In this document: in pieces, positions 6,310 to 14,302 of the stretch | Layout: each line of letters opens with the position of its first letter | How positions within the stretch are numbered: the stretch's first letter is position 1 | Origin: Anaerolineaceae bacterium UBA1415 | GTDB lineage: Bacteria; Chloroflexota; Anaerolineae; Anaerolineales; Anaerolineaceae | Direction: 5' to 3' | DNA: 14,657 bases | Assembly (NCBI GenBank): GCA_002305635.1 | Contig: DBPR01000026.1 | Coordinates: forward strand, 1-14,657 | Program-made: the position numbers and the translations under genes | Notes under the pieces: model-generated | Told to the model about the DNA's origin: nothing | Seen by the model: the letters and a program-made list of their open reading frames with translations, nothing else | The model's database searches: none

Positions 6310-7428
6310 TTAATCCATGCCAACCTGCTTGCGGTTGTCGGCTTTGCCGCGGCGGCGCATGATATTCAGTATCTTGGGCAGGAGGCGGGTGTAGGTGAAA
6401 TAGAGCAGGGGGCGGGTGGTGAAGTCCCAGGCGCCCAGATAGCGGGTGGTGCTGCCGTTGAAGCCCTGCTTAAAGCGGAAGACGCCCCACATGGAATCGG
6501 ATTCGTCAAAAACGTCCGGGGCGCCCCACATATCATAAGTGCGGCAGCCAAGTGCTTTGGAAAGGCGCATGGCTTCCCACTGCAGAAGATGATTAGGCAT
6601 TAATTCCCGATAACGCTCGGTGGACATGCCAAACATATAGCGCGCCACGCCGTTGAAATGGAAGAGGATCAGCGCCGCGATAGGCTCGCTCTCAACCTCC
6701 GCGATCAGGATCTTTGCCATATCGGCTTCCATGAAGCCGCGCCAGGTGTTGAGATAATACTCTTCATGGCGGATGACAAAATCGTCGCGCACAGCGGTTT
6801 CGGCATACATGGTATAGAGCATGGGCAGCTCGTCGATGCTTCCCTGCCGCACGCGAACACCTTTTTTGGCTGCCAGGCGGATGTTGTAGCGCGTCTTTTG
6901 CTTCATGGCTGCCAAAAGCGCTTCTTCGTCCTGCCGCAGGTCGATCAGGACTGTGTTGCGGAACTGGATCTGGTCCTGGGAGAACTGCCAGCCGCGCTTT
7001 TGCAGTCCTTTTTGAAAAGCAATGCCGAAGGGGTTGGGCTCTTCTTCCTCGGTATCGGGAATACCGGTGCCAAGCATGACGTCAGGGTCGATCTTCAGGA
7101 AGATCGCCTCGGTCTTACGGGCGTAATCTTCCAATTCCCTGATGACCCGTGTTATTATTTTTGAATTGTCAGATTTGTGAGAGAAGACCGGCCCTTTGGG
7201 GCAATAAAGCACAGAAAGGCGCGTTCCCGGGAAGCGAATCTGCCTTTCCAGGATCAGAGCGAGGGCTTCAGGCTCCTCAGCCCTGTCGCCCCAGGCAAAA
7301 CAGAGAGGCTGCCAGCCATTCTGTTTTTTGGCTTCTGCCCACTGCCAGGTTTGCAGGATGTGCGCTTCCGGGAATTGCAGCAAAAGCTGGTTCCATTCCT
7401 GGCTGTCGAGGGGGTAAAGTTGCTTCAT
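6310..7428 (-). CDS. FemAB-like aminoacyltransferase, downstream paralogue
   Basis: The 372-residue protein matches the FemAB/FemX fold: WQWAEAKKQNGW near the N-terminus, LSVLYCPKGPVF (71-82), the block LLAAMKQKTRYNIRLAAK (171-188), then HLLQWEAM and a C-terminal MWGVFRFKQGF. Well-studied members add amino acids from aminoacyl-tRNA to the peptide of the cell-wall precursor, next to the membrane; others modify other polymers. It overlaps the preceding paralogue by four bases (ATGA), so the two are translationally coupled. It is the last gene of the operon, after genes for lipid-linked sugar transfer and glycosyl transfer, which suggests decoration of a cell-wall or exopolysaccharide unit. It is slightly longer than its neighbour, with a charged tail after FTYTRLLPK. 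The actual acceptor and amino acid are unknown. Confidence 0.88.
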   Translation of the reverse strand: MKQLYPLDSQEWNQLLLQFPEAHILQTWQWAEAKKQNGWQPLCFAWGDRAEEPEALALILERQIRFPGTRLSVLYCPKGPVFSHKSDNSKIITRVIRELEDYARKTEAIFLKIDPDVMLGTGIPDTEEEEPNPFGIAFQKGLQKRGWQFSQDQIQFRNTVLIDLRQDEEALLAAMKQKTRYNIRLAAKKGVRVRQGSIDELPMLYTMYAETAVRDDFVIRHEEYYLNTWRGFMEADMAKILIAEVESEPIAALILFHFNGVARYMFGMSTERYRELMPNHLLQWEAMRLSKALGCRTYDMWGAPDVFDESDSMWGVFRFKQGFNGSTTRYLGAWDFTTRPLLYFTYTRLLPKILNIMRRRGKADNRKQVGMD

Positions 7429-8408
7429 GCTGCCTCAGCACCCCGGCGAACACGGTAATTTTCGTAAACTTTATAAAGCAACGGGTTGTAAACTTTCACA
7501 AAAGCGGGACAGCTGCGCACAACCTGACCGCCAAAGCCGCGCTTGAAGCGGTAGACGCCCCAAAGCCCATCCGAGCGCTCGGAAAATTCAGCCTCAAGCT
7601 GTTCTTCGTCGGCATCCGGGATGCCCCAGAGGTCATATTCGGTTGCGCCGTGGGCTTTTGCCCAGCGCATGGCTTCCCATTGTAATAAATAGGTGGGCAT
7701 CAGGTTGCGCTGTCGGTTGTCTGAGGCGCCGTAAAAATACCAGGCGCGTTTGCCATGCAAAAAGAGCATCAGGTAAGCCAGCGGCAGACCCTCAAGATGC
7801 GCTTCGAGCAAAACCACCTTGCCGGAGGGCGCGAAGTGATCATAGGCTTTTTGATAGTATTCGAGGCTGTGGACGGCGAAGTCATCCCGTTCCCCGGTGG
7901 TTTGCATCATCTCGTAAAAAGCTTTCACGTCGTCCGTTGACGTTACCGCGACGCCTTTTTTGGCTGCCAGCCGGATGTTGTAGCGTGTTTTTTGCTTCAT
8001 GGCTGCCAGCAACTCGTCATCGCTGTTCTCAAGAGACAGAATTACCGTTCGCCTGGGTTGGATCGTTTCTTCAAGCTGTCGGAATTCACGCGAAAAGTGT
8101 TTAACGCAGTTTTCTTCAAGCGGCAAATTGCAATCCGGCTCGACCTGCAAAAAGATCGCTTTGCGCCGCCTGCATTCACGGTCAATTTTCGGCCACAACT
8201 CTGACCAGTTTGTGCCGACAGGCCCTTTGGGGAGGTAAGCGATCGAGAAGCCAAGCGGCAGACTTCGAAAGAGTACCTGAGCGTAGGCGGTATCGCTTTG
8301 GAAAACGGAGCTTTGCCAGCCGAAATGGCTTTTGAACTTTGCCCACTCCGGCAACTGCAATAAATGAGCTTCGTCCAACAAGCCCTTCAGGTTTGCGGGT
8401 CGATCCAT
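7425..8408 (-). CDS. FemAB-like aminoacyltransferase, upstream paralogue
   Basis: The start is set at ATG 8408 (MDRPANL), one base after the stop of the sugar transferase and preceded by AAAGGG; the frame is open seven codons further up, but that start would overlap the neighbour. This gives 327 residues. It has the same architecture as the next gene: IAYLPKGPVG, a central block (about 133-153) identical to its paralogue over some 21 residues, YLLQWEAMRWAK, a DLWGIPD segment and a final LWGVYRFKRGFGG. These are hallmarks of the FemAB family, which transfers amino acids from tRNA to cell-wall precursors. Its stop overlaps the start of the following gene by four bases. The two genes look like an old tandem duplication, with divergence outside the conserved cores. 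Confidence 0.88.
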   Translation of the reverse strand: MDRPANLKGLLDEAHLLQLPEWAKFKSHFGWQSSVFQSDTAYAQVLFRSLPLGFSIAYLPKGPVGTNWSELWPKIDRECRRRKAIFLQVEPDCNLPLEENCVKHFSREFRQLEETIQPRRTVILSLENSDDELLAAMKQKTRYNIRLAAKKGVAVTSTDDVKAFYEMMQTTGERDDFAVHSLEYYQKAYDHFAPSGKVVLLEAHLEGLPLAYLMLFLHGKRAWYFYGASDNRQRNLMPTYLLQWEAMRWAKAHGATEYDLWGIPDADEEQLEAEFSERSDGLWGVYRFKRGFGGQVVRSCPAFVKVYNPLLYKVYENYRVRRGAEAA

Positions 8409-8409
8409 G

Positions 8410-9837
8410 TTAGCGCCCTTTGAAACCAAGCACGTTGGTAACGGTTCGCAAGATAATTGAAAAATCCATCAAAATCGAGGCGTGCTGGATGTAAAAAAGG
8501 TCGTACTCGAGTTTAACGGAGGTCTCATCAACCGTTTCTGCGTATGCCTGGTGAATCTGTGCCCAACCGGTGATGCCAGGCTTGACCAGCATTCGGGCGC
8601 GATAGAAGGGGACATCCTTTTGGAAAACGCCAACCAATTCACTGCGCTCGCTGCGTGGGCCAACAAAGCTCATCTCGCCGCGCAGAACGTTAATGATCTG
8701 AGGGATTTCATCCAGGTGGGTTTTCCGCAAGATGCGCCCAACACGGGTGACGCGTGGATCGTTTGAGGCGGTGACCAGGGCTTCTTTTTCCATATCCTGA
8801 CTGTCTTTCATCGTGCGGAATTTCAGGATGGTATAGGGGTGCCCGCTGCGCCCAAGCCGGATTTGTTTGAAAATGACAGGGCCTCTGGAATCGATGGAGA
8901 TGATGATCGCGATGACGGGGTAGAGGATGACCAGACCGATCATGCCGACCAGACTCAGGGCGAGATCCATCAGGCGCTTTAAAATGCGATAGATACCGCT
9001 GGATGGGGTCCGATCGATAAAAGAGCGAATGACCCAATCTGAGGCGAGCAGGGAGATGGGCACCCGTCCGGTGAGGGACTCGTAAGTATCCTGCATGGTG
9101 GCCATGTTCATGCCGCTTTCCTGCATTGCCAATATTGTCTGGAACATGTCGGCATTCATCTCGTTGGAGATGGCCAGGATCAGGTCCGTAATGTTCTGAT
9201 TCTGGATGATCTCAGGCAGGTTATTATGATCACCTAAAACAGGATAACCTTCGATCATGGTGCCGAGTTTGGCGGGATCGTCATCGATCAAGCCGATCAG
9301 GTTGAAAGGAGGCGGGTTCTGCTCCTGGACAACGGCGGCTAATGCTGAGCCGGCCCGGCCTGCCCCGATGATAAGCACGCGTTTGTGTTTGCTGGCGGTG
9401 GTGAATAGTTTGATATAAACAACGCGCCAGATCAGGGTGAAGGCTGCTGCCAGAATAAGGAAGATCGCCACACCAAAACGAGGCAGTGAGTTTGGCTCCG
9501 AGGCAAAATAAACGATCAGATACAAGACAGTGGCAACGATGAACGAGATCGTCAGCGATTTCAGGGTGACCTTCAGATTGCTGGCTTTGCTGACATCGTA
9601 AGTGTCAACCATCAGAAAAGGCCAGACAAGCGGCAAAAAGTAAAACCAACCTGGGATGCGAGCGCGCAAAAATTCAAGCGTAAGGCCAAACCAGGTGTCG
9701 CCCTGAGCCCAGAATAAAAGAGCCGCGCCCAAAGCCAGACCAGCCGCGATGAGATCGCCAAGGATCAGCAGAAGGCGTTGTTCGCCCCGGGCAAGGCGGA
9801 ATTGTTCCTGAGGTTTGATTTGAAAATCTTTTGCCAT
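8410..9837 (-). CDS. Undecaprenyl-phosphate sugar-1-phosphate transferase, WbaP/WcaJ-like
   Basis: The 475-residue protein has four N-terminal membrane segments (about 25-44, 63-79, 95-112, 121-141), a Rossmann-like domain beginning VLIIGAGRAGSA (154-165), and a C-terminal bacterial sugar transferase domain from about 283. That domain contains the re-entrant hydrophobic helix (288-315), KQIRLGR, ILKFRTMK (337-344), the LDEIPQ motif with the D376-E377 pair used for catalysis in the family, MSFVGPRSE and KPGITGWAQ. Such enzymes start exopolysaccharide or capsule synthesis by moving a sugar phosphate from a nucleotide sugar to undecaprenyl phosphate at the inner face of the membrane. Length and domain order are normal for the family. 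Its start overlaps the stop of the glycosyltransferase gene by one base. The sugar cannot be predicted. Confidence 0.93.
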   Translation of the reverse strand: MAKDFQIKPQEQFRLARGEQRLLLILGDLIAAGLALGAALLFWAQGDTWFGLTLEFLRARIPGWFYFLPLVWPFLMVDTYDVSKASNLKVTLKSLTISFIVATVLYLIVYFASEPNSLPRFGVAIFLILAAAFTLIWRVVYIKLFTTASKHKRVLIIGAGRAGSALAAVVQEQNPPPFNLIGLIDDDPAKLGTMIEGYPVLGDHNNLPEIIQNQNITDLILAISNEMNADMFQTILAMQESGMNMATMQDTYESLTGRVPISLLASDWVIRSFIDRTPSSGIYRILKRLMDLALSLVGMIGLVILYPVIAIIISIDSRGPVIFKQIRLGRSGHPYTILKFRTMKDSQDMEKEALVTASNDPRVTRVGRILRKTHLDEIPQIINVLRGEMSFVGPRSERSELVGVFQKDVPFYRARMLVKPGITGWAQIHQAYAETVDETSVKLEYDLFYIQHASILMDFSIILRTVTNVLGFKGR

Positions 9838-10838
9838 TATTTTTTCCTGTCAGGTGTCGAAATTAAACCAACAATCAGGGCGGTGCCCCAAGAAAAGTGC
9901 ATGGTTAAGGTGGCAAGAACAATGCCAGGGGCAAGGCTGAGGTCTTTTTGTTTCCGTGCCAGCGAAAGGGCCGGGATGAGTTGGATCAGCAAGTAGAGGC
10001 CCAAAACGGTTGCCAGCGCGATCCAGGCGGGTTTCCAGAAAAAGCCGAGAATTGCCAGAAACAAGACCCCAAGAACGAACAGCGGGGGCAAGGCCTGGCG
10101 CCAGCGCAAAGTTTCGGGATAGCGCTTCAACATCTGGGCTTTCCAATAGCCGTAGCCCCAGTATTGCCTGGCCAGGGCGCGCAGCGTTGGACGGGAAAAA
10201 TAAGTACAGCGAATGGCAGGGTCGAGCCAGATGCGACCGCCAGCCTGGCGAATGCGTGTGTTGACCTCATAATCTTCGTTTGCCAGAAGCGTTTCATCGA
10301 ACAAGCCGATCTCATCGAAAAGACTTCTTTTATAAGCGCCATACGGCACAGTGTCAACATAAGCGGCTTTGTCCGTGAAGCGATAAAGCGCGTCGCCAAC
10401 CGCCAGCGGGTTGCCCGCGGCAGCGGCAATGGAACGGGCGATCCAGCTGTCGTTGGGGGCCTGGATGTTCCAGACCCCACCGACATTTTCGGCAATGCCG
10501 GATTGAATGGCATCGACGCTGCGTTGGATGTAATCAGCTTCGGGCAGGGAATGGGCGTCCATACGGACGATGATCTCGCCAGCAGCGGCCTGGATGGCGG
10601 CGTTCAGCCCGGCCGGGATGATCTGTTTGGGGTTGTCGATCAGGCGAACCTTTAGGCCTGGGTGAGCTTCCTGAAAAGCCTGGATCGCGGAACGGGTATT
10701 ATCGCTTGAAAAACCATCGGCGATGACGACTTCCATGTCTTCAACAGGGAAGCTTTGCTGATGCAGAGCTTCCAGCACATGGTGGATGGTTTTTTCTTCA
10801 TTCCGGCAAGGAATGATGACGGATACAAGCGGACTCAT
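9837..10838 (-). CDS. Family 2 glycosyltransferase, ExoA-like, membrane-anchored
   Basis: The 333-residue protein opens with VSVIIPCRNEEKTI, a typical GT2 start, followed by ADGFSSDNT (nucleotide-binding Asp 41), VRMDAHS (D94, DxD-like, metal/UDP site), NEDYE (188-189, probable catalytic base) and QYWGYGYWK (225-233, like the product-binding QxxRW region). Three hydrophobic segments follow at about 252-270, 271-291 and 304-327, as in the ExoA group, which extends lipid-linked exopolysaccharide chains. It would act on the cytoplasmic face of the membrane, directly after the sugar-phosphate transferase encoded next in the operon. The stop overlaps that gene's start by one base. The gap from the RidA gene upstream is 23 bp, and the ribosome site there is weak. 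Confidence 0.9.
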   Translation of the reverse strand: MSPLVSVIIPCRNEEKTIHHVLEALHQQSFPVEDMEVVIADGFSSDNTRSAIQAFQEAHPGLKVRLIDNPKQIIPAGLNAAIQAAAGEIIVRMDAHSLPEADYIQRSVDAIQSGIAENVGGVWNIQAPNDSWIARSIAAAAGNPLAVGDALYRFTDKAAYVDTVPYGAYKRSLFDEIGLFDETLLANEDYEVNTRIRQAGGRIWLDPAIRCTYFSRPTLRALARQYWGYGYWKAQMLKRYPETLRWRQALPPLFVLGVLFLAILGFFWKPAWIALATVLGLYLLIQLIPALSLARKQKDLSLAPGIVLATLTMHFSWGTALIVGLISTPDRKK

Positions 10839-10861
10839 TTAATAAAATGGCTTTTTCTTTT

Positions 10862-11299
10862 TTATTTGTCTTTACAGCAATCCTGGCCGTCTTCGTGATC
10901 GCGCGGCACCATGGCGATGGCTTCAATTTCAACGATCGCGCCCTTGGGCAGCCCCGCGACCTGAATGGCGGAACGTGCCGGAAAATCGCCGGAGAAAAAT
11001 TCGGCATAGACCGCGTTCATTTCAGCAAATTGACCCATATCCATCAAAAAGACGGTGGTCTTGACTACATTTTGCATGCCGGAGCCAGCGCTTTCGAGGA
11101 TGGCTTTCATGTTTTTGAGCGCCTGGCGGGTCTGGGCCTGAATGCCACCTTCGACCAGGGTGCCGGTCTCTTTATCCAAAGGGAGTTGGCCTGAAATGAA
11201 GATCAGCGAGCCGGTGGAAACAGCAACGGAGTAAGGGCCGATGGCAGCGGGTACCGCATCGCAGGTGAGACATTCTTTTTTCGTGCAGCAATTGGTCAT
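10862..11299 (-). CDS. ridA: RidA-family enamine/imine deaminase with cysteine-rich ends
   Basis: Residues 15-133 are a standard RidA domain: PAAIGPYSVAV, FISGQLPLD, and PARSAIQVAGLPKGAIVEIEAIA, with R109 and E124 equivalent to the substrate-binding Arg105 and Glu120 of the Escherichia coli group. RidA proteins hydrolyse reactive enamine/imine intermediates, such as those of threonine dehydratase, in the cytoplasm as trimers. The ends are unusual: an N-terminal extension with C4, C5, C10 and C13 and a C-terminal C141-C142 pair, absent from the family members I know. They could bind metal or form disulfides. AGAGGA precedes the start and an extended -10 promoter lies in the short gap before it. 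It is the first gene of the surface-polymer operon, with no obvious functional link to it. Confidence 0.9.
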   Translation of the reverse strand: MTNCCTKKECLTCDAVPAAIGPYSVAVSTGSLIFISGQLPLDKETGTLVEGGIQAQTRQALKNMKAILESAGSGMQNVVKTTVFLMDMGQFAEMNAVYAEFFSGDFPARSAIQVAGLPKGAIVEIEAIAMVPRDHEDGQDCCKDK

Positions 11300-11329
11300 T
11301 TTTTCCTCTTTTATGGTCGGATTTTGGGT

Positions 11330-11338
11330 ATTATATCA
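11330..11338 (-). promoter_or_regulatory. Extended -10 promoter of the ridA-fem operon
   Basis: On the minus strand TGATATAAT provides a perfect TATAAT (11335-11330) with TGn in front. It abuts the stop of the upstream small gene and lies about 30 bp before the ridA start, giving a leader of about 24 bases. No good -35 box is seen. Confidence 0.45.
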
Positions 11339-11656
11339 TCATGCCTGCCAGCTGCCGATCCCTTTCCAGCAGTGGTCGAGGTGTTCGGCTAAAACGTCTT
11401 TGAGCTTGTGTCTGACCGTTTGACGGACGGCGAACATGAGCGGCACGCCCCCGATTTCGTGAATTCTGCGGCCGATGTTTTTGGCATCGCGATGGTGACA
11501 TTGATGGTCAAAAGGCCCGCCTGGCGCCAGGGAAAGAAAATCGTCCATTTTACCGATCGTGATCAGCTGGTCGATCATTTTTTTGACCTCAGCTTTATCG
11601 CGCGGGTTCAGGGCCCGGATCTCCGGTTCGCCAAAGATTCTGTTGAAAATGCTCAT
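11339..11656 (-). CDS. Small histidine/cysteine-rich protein of unknown function
   Basis: The start is set at ATG 11656, preceded by GGAGGT at ideal spacing and by an extended -10 promoter; the frame is open to 11824 but the added residues look non-coding. The 105-residue protein is not one I recognise. It has no signal peptide or membrane segment. The first half is a charged helix-rich stretch; the second half carries clustered potential metal ligands: H51, C53, H54, H55, H66, H83, H92, H95 and C96. DHQCHH and HLDHC look like possible metal-site halves, but no named motif fits. It lies 39 bp upstream of the RidA gene on the same strand and may be read through into that operon, although ridA also has its own promoter. 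Confidence 0.7.
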   Translation of the reverse strand: MSIFNRIFGEPEIRALNPRDKAEVKKMIDQLITIGKMDDFLSLAPGGPFDHQCHHRDAKNIGRRIHEIGGVPLMFAVRQTVRHKLKDVLAEHLDHCWKGIGSWQA

Positions 11657-11677
11657 GATATACCTCCGACAAGGACA

Positions 11678-11686
11678 ATTATAACA
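11678..11686 (-). promoter_or_regulatory. Extended -10 promoter of the small His/Cys-rich gene
   Basis: On the minus strand TGTTATAAT (11686-11678) repeats the form seen before the CpXC gene. The start codon is about 22 bp downstream with GGAGGT between. The predicted -35 position holds only TTTTGA. A 7-of-8 inverted repeat (11710-11717 with 11730-11737) lies upstream of the promoter. Confidence 0.5.
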
Positions 11687-11859
11687 GTCAAACAAAGAGA
11701 TCAAAAAGTTCACCGCCGAAGAAGAGTCCGGCGATGACGTAGATTGAGTTTTATGAAGTGGAATCGTAAAATGAGGTAAGATTGAGGTCTGGAAATCAGC
11801 GATAAATGGAATTGGATGAACCAATGCGTTTTATGATGTAAATCACACAACTTTTAATT

Positions 11860-12393
11860 ATGGACAAATCTGACAGCCTCTTTATCGAAAAGCTTTACCA
11901 CGATTATCATCGTTTGATGTTTAAACAAGCCAGAAGATATTTTCAGGATCAAAACCAGCTTGAGGACATCGTTCAACTGACTTGTCTGAAACTGATCAGG
12001 TATCTTCCTACGATCAGGCAACTTTCACGCAACACTTTGGCAACTTACATCGTTTCTATTGTCAGAAGTGTTTCGATAGACTATTACCGGAATCAGGATA
12101 CCGCACGCACAACGAGTTTTATTGACCTCGATGAAGGTTTTGAAGAAAATTTACGAGACCCTTTTGATATGGTTGACCTTGAACAAAACACGGTGATCAT
12201 TGAAAAGCTCAAACGGGTGATCCTCCAGCTACCTGAAGAAGATCGGTTGGCGCTACTGGGAAAGTATCTGTATGGTTGGAGTGATTCCGAGCTTGCAGGT
12301 TCTTTGGGTATCAAAGCAGTTACTGTGAGATCGAGATTGTTCAGAGCGAAGAAAAAGGCTTTGCAGTTGTTAGGAGATATGGATGAAGCGTAA
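11860..12393 (+). CDS. ECF-like sigma-70 family RNA polymerase sigma factor
   Basis: The 177-residue protein has the two-domain ECF layout. Region 2 spans about residues 8-78, with the QLEDIVQLTCLKLIRYL core-binding helix and a following DYYR segment for -10 recognition. Region 4 spans about 113-170, with LQLPEEDRLALLGKYLYGWSDSELA and the helix-turn-helix GIKAVTVRSRLFRAKKK. It would direct RNA polymerase to a small regulon. The ATG is the only possible start, since a TAA lies in frame at about 11839-11841, but no clear Shine-Dalgarno precedes it. TATGAT at 11832-11837 could be a -10 box; its -35 is uncertain. Its end overlaps the start of the next gene by 11 bp, the classical arrangement for a sigma factor with its regulator. 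Region 3 is absent, as expected. Confidence 0.88.
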   Translation: MDKSDSLFIEKLYHDYHRLMFKQARRYFQDQNQLEDIVQLTCLKLIRYLPTIRQLSRNTLATYIVSIVRSVSIDYYRNQDTARTTSFIDLDEGFEENLRDPFDMVDLEQNTVIIEKLKRVILQLPEEDRLALLGKYLYGWSDSELAGSLGIKAVTVRSRLFRAKKKALQLLGDMDEA

Positions 12394-13120
12394 TACACAT
12401 AAGCCAGACGACTTTGATCGTTTGTTGAAAGAAGCTGCTTTACAGGCCGCCGAAACGATGGGGCAGCAGTATCTGGAAGAAGCGGAGAAAGATGCTTATT
12501 ATCCTTCCTTTGAGTTTAATCAACGCGTCAGGAAAATGATCGAGGCAGAAACGAAGCCATCGGCTCCAGTGCCACTCTTTCAAAAACTTTACCTGTCTTT
12601 CTCAAAAGCCGCTTTGTGGATTTTACTGGTATTGATCGTATTATTTTTTGCGATTCCAAAGGTTGCCTCAGCCCGAAACTGGGTGACAAAACTTGTTATG
12701 GAATCGAACCCGAAATATGTAACCTATTATCTTCAGGAAACAGATACTGTTATTGATAGTTTAGATAACAGCGAGAAAATATTTCCGGTTGGGGCATATT
12801 ATCCATCTTACATTCCTGAAGGTTTCAGGCTCCGGTTGCTTAATTACGATGGGTCGTCAATCACATATCGTTTTGTGGATTCCAAGGGAAAGCTTGTCAA
12901 TGTTCAGGTAATCGGGACAGGCGAGACAATGAATCTGGACAATGAAAACCTTGAGGAAGACAGCATCGAAATTGTAAACGGATACGAAGCCCGATATACA
13001 TTGAAGTTGGAAAGGCATTGTCTTATTTGGACAACGGAGAATTACATTATTTTTGTGAATACCAATCTATCAAAAGAAGAGACGTTGAAAATTGCGAATG
13101 GTATTTTAAAAACAAGATGA
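12383..13120 (+). CDS. Single-pass membrane DUF4367-type protein, probable anti-sigma factor
   Basis: The 245-residue protein has a cytoplasmic N-terminus of about 70 residues, one membrane helix (about 75-93) and an outside C-terminal domain of about 150 residues containing the FPVGAYYPSYIPEGFRLRLLN and YEARYTLK segments typical of DUF4367. The overlap of 11 bp with the sigma factor gene, with GGAGAT just before the ATG, indicates coupled expression and makes an anti-sigma role likely: the N-terminus would hold the sigma factor at the membrane and the outer domain would sense a surface signal. It lacks the HxxxCxxC zinc anti-sigma motif; its single cysteine lies in the outer domain. The sensor role is inferred from architecture and context only. 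Confidence 0.78.
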   Translation: MKRNTHKPDDFDRLLKEAALQAAETMGQQYLEEAEKDAYYPSFEFNQRVRKMIEAETKPSAPVPLFQKLYLSFSKAALWILLVLIVLFFAIPKVASARNWVTKLVMESNPKYVTYYLQETDTVIDSLDNSEKIFPVGAYYPSYIPEGFRLRLLNYDGSSITYRFVDSKGKLVNVQVIGTGETMNLDNENLEEDSIEIVNGYEARYTLKLERHCLIWTTENYIIFVNTNLSKEETLKIANGILKTR

Positions 13121-13417
13121 TCATTATTGTTTCTTAAAAAGGTCAAATCCATAAGTATTAATCCTTTAAACAAGCTTCCTGAAATTTATGAACCAGGCAT
13201 AACTCCAGGGATAGACTATTAAATCTGACTAATTTTCCTTAAAAACTGCAACATTTTGGGCCAAATCCCGTCTGTATAGACAGTAAATAAAACTGCTTTT
13301 GGGGTGATTTTTCAATTCACCTCATTAAAGGTTGAAAGGATCTCTATAGGAAAATTACTCTTAGGTCAGCTCCACTACTTGTTCGATCTCAATTAATTTC
13401 AGGAGGCAAAGCAAACA
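13121..13417 (+). other. Intergenic region between anti-sigma and ABC transporter genes
   Basis: No gene, tRNA or clear terminator is seen. GTCTGTATAGAC (13270-13281) is a small dyad and GGGTGA...TCACC (13302-13321) a weak one, possibly operator sites. AGGAGG ends about 11 bases before the ATPase start, a somewhat long spacing. No promoter with both boxes near consensus was found, so read-through from the sigma operon is possible. Confidence 0.4.
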
Positions 13418-14302
13418 ATGATAAGAACCGAGAATCTCACCAGGGTTTTTGGCAAGGATAAGTTAGCCCTGAACAAGGTAAACCTTGATATCCCGCGAGG
13501 GGTGTATGGTTTACTGGGCCCCAATGGCGCCGGAAAATCGACGCTGGTTCGAATACTTACGGGCATGATCAAACCAACATCCGGAATTGCCAGTGTTGCT
13601 GGTTTTGATTGCGTCAGGCAAATTGATGAGGTCAGAAAACGGATCGCTGTCATCCCGCAGGAGTTTAAACTCTATTCCAATTTAAACCCTGTGGAATTTC
13701 TGGAATACATGCTGATCCTTTCAGGTAAAGAGGTTGACAAAAACCTGATCATGAAAAGACTGGAACAAGTCAATCTGCTTGAAAACGCCAGACAACGGAT
13801 GGGAACTTTTTCGGGAGGGATGAAGCAGCGTGTCGCGATCGCTCAGGCTCTCATACACGATCCTCTCATCATCTTCGCGGATGAACCGACTGCCGGGCTT
13901 GATCCGGAAGAGCGCATCAGATTCAGAAATATTTTTTCTGAGATAGGGCTTGAGAAGACCGTTCTGCTTTCCACCCATATCACAGAAGATATTACCGCAT
14001 CCACGAACATGCTGTCTGTCCTTAATCATGGAAATATCCTTTTCAGCGGCTCGACAAAGGACCTGATCGACACCGCGAGGGGCAAAGTGTGGTCTGGTGT
14101 AGTGAAGAGCGGCCCGGATTGGGATGCTTTTAAAGCAGAAAACCTGGTGTATTCCTTTACCCTCGATCTGGAAACGAACCAGGTACTGGCCCGTTACTCT
14201 CCGATTCATGGGCATGTCAGGCCAGGAAGTGAATCTCTGGAGCCTACCCTGGAACATGCTTACATGCTGTTAATAAATCAAACCAGGGAGGCCGGACGAT
14301 GA
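13418..14302 (+). CDS. ABC transporter ATP-binding protein
   Basis: The 294-residue protein has all ABC ATPase motifs: Walker A GPNGAGKST (34-42), Q-loop Q81, signature FSGGMKQR (131-138), Walker B ending in FADEP (153-157), and the switch histidine H187 in LLSTHITED. The body resembles the ABC-2/CcmA-type exporters (drug, lantibiotic or polysaccharide related). The tail after about 215 is typical for that group but not specific. It energises export through the membrane by ATP hydrolysis as a dimer. The stop overlaps the start of the next gene by four bases (ATGA), so ATPase and permease are coupled. It follows the sigma/anti-sigma pair on the same strand after 297 bp and may be under its control, but no shared promoter motif was seen. 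Confidence 0.93.
   Translation: MIRTENLTRVFGKDKLALNKVNLDIPRGVYGLLGPNGAGKSTLVRILTGMIKPTSGIASVAGFDCVRQIDEVRKRIAVIPQEFKLYSNLNPVEFLEYMLILSGKEVDKNLIMKRLEQVNLLENARQRMGTFSGGMKQRVAIAQALIHDPLIIFADEPTAGLDPEERIRFRNIFSEIGLEKTVLLSTHITEDITASTNMLSVLNHGNILFSGSTKDLIDTARGKVWSGVVKSGPDWDAFKAENLVYSFTLDLETNQVLARYSPIHGHVRPGSESLEPTLEHAYMLLINQTREAGR

Noticed and set aside
6187..11737. Several plus-strand open frames of 100-235 codons opposite the surface operon
   Set aside because: All lie antisense to genes with clear family motifs and have no ribosome sites or recognisable domains.
11657..11824. N-terminal extension of the small His/Cys-rich protein to 161 residues
   Set aside because: It would include the promoter and ribosome site and adds Ser/Pro-rich residues unlike a conserved domain.
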